Assembly (NCBI RefSeq): GCF_003261175.1
Contig: NZ_QLNP01000098.1
Coordinates: 248,001-312,000 of the forward strand
Length of the DNA: 64,000 nt
Direction: 5' to 3'
Origin: Arthrobacter globiformis
GTDB lineage: Bacteria > Actinomycetota > Actinomycetes > Actinomycetales > Micrococcaceae
Each line of letters opens with the position of its first letter. The stretch's first letter is position 1. The notes under the pieces were generated by a model. The model saw only the letters and a program-made list of their open reading frames with translations. It searched no databases and was not told the DNA's origin. The translations under genes were made by a program, and so were the position numbers. Of the stretch, positions 58,835 to 64,000 are shown in pieces.

Positions 58835-59434
58835 ATGCCTACCCCCACTAAGGGTCCGCGCCTCGGAGGCGGCCCGGCTCACGAGCGTCTCATGCTCGCG
58901 AACCTGGCAGCAGCACTGTTCGAGCACAAGCGGATCACCACCACGGTCACCAAGGCCAAGCGCCTGAAGCCGTACGCAGAGCGCCTGGTCACCTTCGCCA
59001 AGCGCGGCGACCTCGCTTCCCGCCGCCGCGTTCTCGGCCTGATCAGCAACAAGGGCGTCGTCCACGAGCTGTTCACCGACATCGCTCAGGCTGTGGAGAA
59101 CCGCAACGGCGGCTACACCCGCATCACCAAGATCGGCAACCGCAAGGGCGACAACGCTCCCATGGCTGTCATCGAGCTGGTTCTCGATCCGGTTTCCGCC
59201 AAGCAGGCTGTTGTAGCCGAGGCCACCCAGGCTGCTGCCGCTGCTGCTCCGGCCGCTGAGGAAGCACCCGAGGCAGAGGTCGTTGAGACCGAAGCTGCAG
59301 AGACCGAAGCTGCAACCGAAGAGGCTCCCGCCGCTGAGGAAGCTCCGGCCGAAGAAGCTGCTGCTGAAGAGGCTGCTGCGGACGAGTCTGCAGACGCTGC
59401 TGCTGCTGCTGACGAGGCCAAGGACGCGAAGTAA
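58835..59434 (+). CDS. rplQ: 50S ribosomal protein L17 with long Ala/Glu tail
   Basis: A 199-aa protein. Residues 1-120 are a normal L17 ([20 protein letters not shown], then [20 protein letters not shown]). About 75 further residues are almost only Ala, Glu, Pro and Thr and end [10 protein letters not shown]. The domain lies at the tunnel exit; the tail is probably disordered. It closes the ribosomal block. Confidence 0.96.
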   Translation: MPTPTKGPRLGGGPAHERLMLANLAAALFEHKRITTTVTKAKRLKPYAERLVTFAKRGDLASRRRVLGLISNKGVVHELFTDIAQAVENRNGGYTRITKIGNRKGDNAPMAVIELVLDPVSAKQAVVAEATQAAAAAAPAAEEAPEAEVVETEAAETEAATEEAPAAEEAPAEEAAAEEAAADESADAAAAADEAKDAK

Positions 59435-59465
59435 TTCGCTAAATCCTTCGCATAGACTTGAGTCT

Positions 59466-60356
59466 ATGACCCACCAGGAACCCGCTGCCCCCGTTTTGGG
59501 GGGCGGCGGGTTTTTGCGTATCCGGCTTGATTTGGCGTACGACGGCCGTCCGTTCAGCGGGTGGGCAGTGCAGCCGGGACGGCGCACCGTCCAGGGAGTT
59601 TTGGAAGAGGCGCTGGAGCTGCTGCTCCGCCGCCCCATACGTGTCACGGTGGCCGGCCGCACCGACGCCGGCGTGCACGCCCGCGGCCAGGTGGTGCACC
59701 TTGACCTCACGGAAGCCGAGTGGCTGGGACTGAACCGTGGTGCGGCGGTCGATCCCGCCGTCGCCCTCCTGCGCCGCCTCCGGGGTACGCTCAGCCGCGG
59801 GCTGGGGGACCAGACCGGCGCCATCATGGTGCGCCACGCTGCTGTGGCCCCTGAAGGGTTCGACGCCCGTTTCTCCGCCCTGTGGCGCCGCTACAGCTAC
59901 CGCATTGCCGACGGCCCGGAGAAGTGGGATCCGCTCGGCCGGTACAACACCCTTTGGCACAAGACGCCCCTGGACGTGGACCTGCTGAACGAAGGCTCGG
60001 CGCAGCTGCTGGGCCTGCACAACTTCCTGTCCTTCTGCAAGCCGAGGGAAGGTTCCACCACCGTCCGGGAACTGCAGCGCTTCGAGTTTGAGCGCGGGCA
60101 GGACGGCGTCATAGTCGTTACCGTCCAGGCCGACGCCTTCTGCCACAACATGGTGCGTGCCCTGGTGGGCTCGGCGCTGTACGTGGGGGAGGGGCAGGAG
60201 CGTCCGGAGTGGCTGCACGAGCGCCTGCTGGCAAGGAAGCGCGACGCCCGCTCCGTCCTGGCTGCACCGCACCCCCTGGTGTTCGAGGAAGTGGCCTACC
60301 CCTCCGACGGTGAACTGCTGGCCCGGGCGGAGCTCACACGGGCGGTGCGCCAGTAG
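59466..60356 (+). CDS. truA: tRNA pseudouridine(38-40) synthase
   Basis: A 296-aa enzyme. The catalytic Asp is in VAGRTDAGVHARGQVVHL; NFLSFCKPREGSTTVRELQ and FCHNMVRALVGSALYVGEG are also conserved. It modifies the tRNA anticodon stem. The ATG at 59466 is given, but a terminator hairpin lies at 59481-59515, within codons 6-17, and family similarity only begins near LRIRLDLAYDGRPFSGW, so an internal start such as the TTG at 59514 should be considered. Confidence 0.9.
   Translation: MTHQEPAAPVLGGGGFLRIRLDLAYDGRPFSGWAVQPGRRTVQGVLEEALELLLRRPIRVTVAGRTDAGVHARGQVVHLDLTEAEWLGLNRGAAVDPAVALLRRLRGTLSRGLGDQTGAIMVRHAAVAPEGFDARFSALWRRYSYRIADGPEKWDPLGRYNTLWHKTPLDVDLLNEGSAQLLGLHNFLSFCKPREGSTTVRELQRFEFERGQDGVIVVTVQADAFCHNMVRALVGSALYVGEGQERPEWLHERLLARKRDARSVLAAPHPLVFEEVAYPSDGELLARAELTRAVRQ
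59481..59515 (+). terminator. Intrinsic terminator overlapping the truA start region
   Basis: CCCGCTGCCCCC (59481-59492) pairs with GGGGGCGGCGGG (59499-59510), one G-U, loop GTTTTG, then TTTTT. It is 47 nt after the rplQ stop, the expected place for the end of the alpha operon. Confidence 0.82.
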
Positions 60357-60435
60357 TATCTGCCCCGGTTTTCGCGCCGCGGCTAGTAGGCTGAGTCGCA
60401 GTCTTTAATCATGCGGTCCTTACAGGGGGTAAGGG

Positions 60436-61299
60436 ATGAATGATCGTCGCGTCGTTGTCGTTATCGATCGGGACCAGGAAGTCCGGTCCTTTTTGCGCAC
60501 CACGCTCGGGGAGGCCGGTTTCGTGGTGCACTGCGCTGCCACCGGCGAAGCCGGACTTGCGCTGGTGCGTGCCAAGCAGCCGGACACCGTCACCCTGGAT
60601 CTGGTACTCCCGGACATCGGCGGCTATGAGGTGCTGCGGCGCATCCGCGAATTCAGCCACACCTACATCCTGATCATCACCGCGCGAAGCGGCCTTGGAG
60701 CGACCTTGAAGGCCTTCGATGCCGGGGCTGACGATTACATGGTCAAACCCATCCGGCCGCGGGAGCTGCGGGCCCGTGTGGACGGCATGCTGCGCCGGCC
60801 GCGGCAACTGACGGTCCCGCCGATCGTGACGCCGCGGGAAGCGCCGCTGGTATCACCGCGGCTGCGGGCCTCCGCAAAGGCGAAGGCCATGCCTGAACCC
60901 GCTCCGGCGCAATCCCTTGCAGCAGCGCAGGGCCTTCCGGCGGCCCAGGGCCGTGCAGCAGGGCAGGCCTTCGAGCACAACGGGCTGGAGATCAACAGCG
61001 CAACGCGGGCCGCAACGCTCGGTGGGCGTGCCCTGCAGCTGACCCGTACCGAGTTCGACCTCCTGTACATCCTGCTGCAGCGGGGGAGTGGCGTGGTCAG
61101 CAAGGCGGAACTCGTCGGGCTTTTGGGTCTTGCGAAGCGGGAAGCAGGCGCGATGGGCCGTGGCGGCAATGCGGGTGCGCGGGACCCTGGCCGGATTGTC
61201 GAAACCCACGTCGGCAACCTGCGCCGCAAGCTGGGGGACGACGCGAGGCAGCCCCGCTGGCTGAAGACTGTCCGCGGGTCCGGCTACACCCTGGCATAG
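60436..61299 (+). CDS. OmpR-like response regulator with long linker
   Basis: A 287-aa regulator. The receiver has Asp11/Asp13, phosphoacceptor Asp55 (TLDLVLPDIGGYEV) and Lys104 (YMVKPIRP). A linker of about 60 residues, rich in Ala, Gln and Pro, leads to a winged helix (about 180-287) with LTRTEFDLLYILLQRGSGVV and RIVETHVGNLRRKLGDD. The wing region contains an unusual Gly/Ala/Arg-rich insert (about residues 232-250). Its kinase may be the stand-alone ATPase protein downstream or one outside the window. Confidence 0.87.
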   Translation: MNDRRVVVVIDRDQEVRSFLRTTLGEAGFVVHCAATGEAGLALVRAKQPDTVTLDLVLPDIGGYEVLRRIREFSHTYILIITARSGLGATLKAFDAGADDYMVKPIRPRELRARVDGMLRRPRQLTVPPIVTPREAPLVSPRLRASAKAKAMPEPAPAQSLAAAQGLPAAQGRAAGQAFEHNGLEINSATRAATLGGRALQLTRTEFDLLYILLQRGSGVVSKAELVGLLGLAKREAGAMGRGGNAGARDPGRIVETHVGNLRRKLGDDARQPRWLKTVRGSGYTLA

Positions 61300-61439
61300 G
61301 CCACGTCGGGGGTGTGTCCGGAGGTCAGGACGCTGCGGCGTCCGCGCCGTCCGGGACGCTCAGAATGCGCCCCTGCAAACGGGGGACACGCCGTCAAGGT
61401 TACAAGAAAATAACAAGGCGCCGGGCGCACGGTTAAGTC

Positions 61440-61925
61440 ATGAAATCACTTACGAGCGACGACGTCGTCGCAGTCCGTGGCGTTCTTACCGATACGCATC
61501 CGGTCGATTTCTACGTGCTTGGCGTCGCGGGGGCGATTGACCGTTTGGCCCTCCCGCTGCGCGAACGTGGGATCGCCGTGCACCTCGAGGCGCCCCATCA
61601 TGGAATGGAAGTGGACAGGAAGTCCGCCACGCTGCTCTACCGGGCGGCGCAGGAGCTCCTGAGCAACATCCATAAATATGCCGACGCGTCCTCCGTGACC
61701 GTCCGGCTCTGCTGTGTCTGCCGATCCGGGGACAACCATGCGGTCCAGCTCCGCGTTACCGACGACGGCGGCGGTTTCGATGTGGAGACCGCCACGCACG
61801 GCAGGCACTCGGGCATGGGGCTGAGGCTCATGCGCCTTGCCGTCGGTTCTGCGGGAGGCAAGATGGCGATCGATTCGGCTCCCGCGGAGGGAACCCGCGT
61901 GACCGTGACCCTCCCGCTGGATTAA
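61440..61925 (+). CDS. Stand-alone HATPase-domain protein (truncated sensor kinase-like)
   Basis: A 161-aa protein equal to the ATPase part of NarL-class kinases. The N box is LYRAAQELLSNIHKYADASS, G1 is VTDDGGGFDVE and G2 is HSGMGLRLM. No HisKA phosphoacceptor helix, membrane span or sensor domain precedes it; the first 55 residues correspond to the segment just before the N box. The ATG at 61440 has a poor ribosome site. It could be an anti-sigma-type kinase, an accessory ATPase or a decayed kinase. Confidence 0.75.
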   Translation: MKSLTSDDVVAVRGVLTDTHPVDFYVLGVAGAIDRLALPLRERGIAVHLEAPHHGMEVDRKSATLLYRAAQELLSNIHKYADASSVTVRLCCVCRSGDNHAVQLRVTDDGGGFDVETATHGRHSGMGLRLMRLAVGSAGGKMAIDSAPAEGTRVTVTLPLD

Positions 61926-61966
61926 GGGCAAGGGAGAGGGCACGTCTCCCTACTGACGCGTGCTTC

Positions 61967-63733
61967 CTACGCGGCTGTTACCGACGCCCGGTCAGGCCAC
62001 GGATCCGATGGCAGTGCTGATTCCGTGCCGTTGAACGCGTCGGGGCCGTCGACGCCGTCCGGTGCGTCATAAGCTTCCGGGCATTCGCGACCTTCGAAAC
62101 CGGCGAGACCGTAGTCATCGTCGAACCTTTCGAACTCCTCCGGCCCGTCTGGTTGGTCCATCGGTTCGGGCCAGCCGGCCGGTTCTGGCCAGCCCAGGGG
62201 CTCTAGCCAGGCCTGGATTTGTCGTGGCCATTCGGGTGGTTCCCAGTCCTGATGTTCGCTGGGGTAGGAACGTCCCGACGGTGAGATCCAGCCGGGCGAT
62301 TCGTGGGCGGTAGCGCCGACCGGTCTCCACGCAGTGGCGTGCTTCAGTCGGTGGTGTTTGGGGCAGGGTTGGCCGAGGTTGGTGACGCCGGTGCCGCCGC
62401 CGCCGGCCCAGGCGAGGATGTGGTCGGCGTCGTTGTCCAGTGAGTGGTTGTTACAGCTCGGGAATGTGCAGCTGGCGTCCCGGAGCCGTAGCCATTGGCG
62501 CATCGGTTTCGTTAGGCGGTAGCTGGTGCGTCCGATTTCCAGCGGCGCACCGTCGCGGGGGTCGGTGAGCACCCTAAGGAATGACGTCGCGCCGTCGGCG
62601 GCGAGGCGGCGCGCCATGCTGGCGGGGATGGGCCCGTACCCGTCCAGCGTGGCCGGTTCCTCGGACAGGCCGAGCAGCGAGAACACCGGAACTGTGACCA
62701 GCACCTGCGCCCGCGGGGACGGCACACCACCAACCGGCACCTGACCGACCGGCACAAGACCGGACGGCGCATCACCTACGGGGACAGAACCTGCGGGCGT
62801 TGAACCGGCCGGCACGGCGTCTGCGGGGACCTTTTCTGCGGGCGGGTCCTCAGCCGTGCCGCCGACTCCCGGCGCCGGGCTGAGGAGCCACGTGGCGAAG
62901 GCGTCGACGCGGAGCTGGGTCAGGGTCCGGGATTCGGTGGGGCCCTGCAGGGCGCGGGCGGCGACGGTGGTGCGGTTCCAGATCCCGGCCGCCTGGTCCG
63001 CGGGCAGATACGTCGAGAACCAGGCCATGCCGTCCCGGTCCGGGACGTACTCCAGCCGCCGGTCCTTCACGCTCTTGCAATGGCGTTTTTCGATGCTGAC
63101 CGGGTGGTGCCGTTCCCGCCAATAGCGCGCCTTCGCCCGAAACCTCGCCGGCGTCAGCTCCCCCGCGGCACAGCCCCGCGCCGCGTTGGGCGCGTCCGGG
63201 TCCAGGAAATGCGCCTCAAACGCCGCGGCCGCTTCCGGATCCAGCCCGTCCGTTTCATCACACAAGATGCGCACGTGCTGCCACGAGATTGTTCCCGCCC
63301 CGAGCGCGGCCAGCGTCAACGGCAGATCCCCGCTCAGCCTCGCCGATTCCTCCAGAAACCGTGCCGCCGACCCCTCACTCACAGTCAGCGCACCCGCCAC
63401 CTCCGCCGTCACGGACATCCGCCGTACGGTGCGGTCCTGCGCAGACGCGCCAGGCGGAGTCATGGCCTCCTCCGCTGCGGAGTAACCTGCTGCGAGATGC
63501 ACCTTCACGGCCGCCAGCCGCGCCTCCATCCTGGCCGCACCAGCCAGACCGTCCAGGCACGCATCCGCCTGATCCCCGAGCGGATCCGCCTCATCCTGCG
63601 GCGATTCCGCCGTATCCGGCAGCAAATCCGCGCCGGTCGGACCCGGATCAGCTGCCCCACGGAGCTCAGCAGCCAGCGAAAGCGCGGAGGGACTGATAGC
63701 CTCCAAAGCATCCGCAGCCGCACTGTTATCCAT
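61967..63733 (-). CDS. DUF222/HNH endonuclease-domain protein
   Basis: A 588-aa protein. The DUF222 region covers about residues 50-270 (RMSVTAEVAGALTVSEGSAA and SWQHVRILCDETDGLDPEA). The C-terminal HNH motif is near residue 430: CTFPSCNNHSLDNDADHIL, then CPKHHRLKHATAW. Between them, about residues 295-335, is a low-complexity run of V/A-P-x-G repeats (VPAGSTPAGSVPVGDAPSG). Such proteins are multicopy in many actinobacteria (13E12-like); their DNA target and role are unclear. An ATG at 63733 is preferred over the TTG at 63739. Confidence 0.85.
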   Translation of the reverse strand: MDNSAAADALEAISPSALSLAAELRGAADPGPTGADLLPDTAESPQDEADPLGDQADACLDGLAGAARMEARLAAVKVHLAAGYSAAEEAMTPPGASAQDRTVRRMSVTAEVAGALTVSEGSAARFLEESARLSGDLPLTLAALGAGTISWQHVRILCDETDGLDPEAAAAFEAHFLDPDAPNAARGCAAGELTPARFRAKARYWRERHHPVSIEKRHCKSVKDRRLEYVPDRDGMAWFSTYLPADQAAGIWNRTTVAARALQGPTESRTLTQLRVDAFATWLLSPAPGVGGTAEDPPAEKVPADAVPAGSTPAGSVPVGDAPSGLVPVGQVPVGGVPSPRAQVLVTVPVFSLLGLSEEPATLDGYGPIPASMARRLAADGATSFLRVLTDPRDGAPLEIGRTSYRLTKPMRQWLRLRDASCTFPSCNNHSLDNDADHILAWAGGGGTGVTNLGQPCPKHHRLKHATAWRPVGATAHESPGWISPSGRSYPSEHQDWEPPEWPRQIQAWLEPLGWPEPAGWPEPMDQPDGPEEFERFDDDYGLAGFEGRECPEAYDAPDGVDGPDAFNGTESALPSDPWPDRASVTAA

Positions 63734-63815
63734 ACCCAAAGCCTGCCATCGGCCGATGACAAAAACGACGTTGCCCTGGGGCTATGTGGATAACCGGACC
63801 TGGCCTAAAACCGCG

Positions 63816-64000
63816 TCAGGACTCGCGAATCGCCTCAGCCGGCAGCGTGAGGGTGAAGGTGGTGCCAGCCCCGGGTTTGCTCTGGCAAGAGATGTTCCCA
63901 CCGTGCCGCTCCACAATGGTCTTGGTGATGGACAGACCCAGTCCCACCCCGGGAATGGCGGCCTGGCGCGCCGCTTGGGTGCGGAAGAACCGCGTGAAGA
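63816..64000 (-). CDS. Partial sensor histidine kinase (C-terminal end)
   Basis: The last 61 residues of a kinase ATPase domain, running off the window: RFFRTQAARQAAIPGVGLGL (F box and G2), SITKTIVERHGGNISCQSKP and GAGTTFTLTLPA. It is an EnvZ/PhoR-class HATPase. The sensor and phosphoacceptor domains lie outside the window. Confidence 0.88.
   Translation of the reverse strand, partial: FTRFFRTQAARQAAIPGVGLGLSITKTIVERHGGNISCQSKPGAGTTFTLTLPAEAIRES

Noticed and set aside
61300-61439. Terminator or promoter between the response regulator and the ATPase gene
   Set aside because: Only short GC-rich dyads (for example GGACGC/GCGTCC at 61328-61343) without a T-run and no convincing -10/-35 pair were seen.
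61967-63733. The HNH protein as part of a restriction or phage-defence island
   Set aside because: DUF222/HNH genes are common single genes in actinobacteria, and no methylase, helicase or toxin gene adjoins it here.

Overview
The window is high-GC DNA from a free-living actinobacterium, most likely an Arthrobacter/Pseudarthrobacter-type member of the Micrococcaceae. The grounds are: mycothiol synthase (mshD) beside a glnR-type regulator; a second mycobacteria-like gene pairing of ppk with a NUDIX/histidine-phosphatase fusion; a group III phosphofructokinase; charged Ala/Glu-rich tails on several ribosomal proteins; the absence of rpsN and rpsD from their usual operon positions; and frequent GTG/TTG starts. 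This is a family-level inference from protein recognition; no search was run.

Layout. 0-4.7 kb (minus strand): the end of a membrane protein, a NUDIX/phosphatase fusion, polyphosphate kinase and mycothiol synthase. 4.9-5.6 kb: glnR. 5.8-11.4 kb (plus): a membrane protein, a 37-aa membrane peptide, a nitrobindin-like protein, a flavodoxin-fold reductase, a YgfZ-like folate protein, an ankyrin protein and a DHA2 drug exporter. 11.4-13.2 kb (minus): a GNAT protein and pfkA. 13.5-17.9 kb: a divergent envelope-stress-like locus with three PspC-domain proteins, one of them a sensor kinase paired with a LuxR-type regulator. 18.1-19.3 kb: an aminotransferase.

19.6-60.4 kb is the conserved information-processing block: trpT, secE, nusG, rplKA, two tandem GNAT paralogues, rplJL, a convergent deacylase/thiolase pair, rpoBC, rpsLG-fusA-tuf, the S10 cluster (rpsJ to rpsQ), a 487-nt break with its own terminator and promoter, the spc cluster (rplN to rplO), secY-adk, map, a P1-family peptidase, infA-rpmJ, rpsMK-rpoA-rplQ and truA. 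Transcription factor, ribosomal protein and translocase genes are therefore co-oriented over about 40 kb, divided into sub-operons by clear intrinsic terminators.

60.4-64 kb: a response regulator, a stand-alone HATPase protein lacking a phosphoacceptor domain, a DUF222/HNH protein with a PVG-rich low-complexity insert, and the 3' end of another histidine kinase.

Most of the window is ordinary core genome. The observations most worth a second look are: the beta-glucosidase gene remnant between tuf and rpsJ; the two long palindromes (12133-12195 and 54951-55010) that look like genome-specific repeats; an attenuator-like rplJ leader; hairpin arrays in the rplK-rplA spacer; a terminator buried in the truA start region; the split S10/spc cluster; the three-PspC signalling locus; and the tandem GNAT pair inside the L11/L10 region. 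No CRISPR array, prophage, IS element or rRNA gene was seen.
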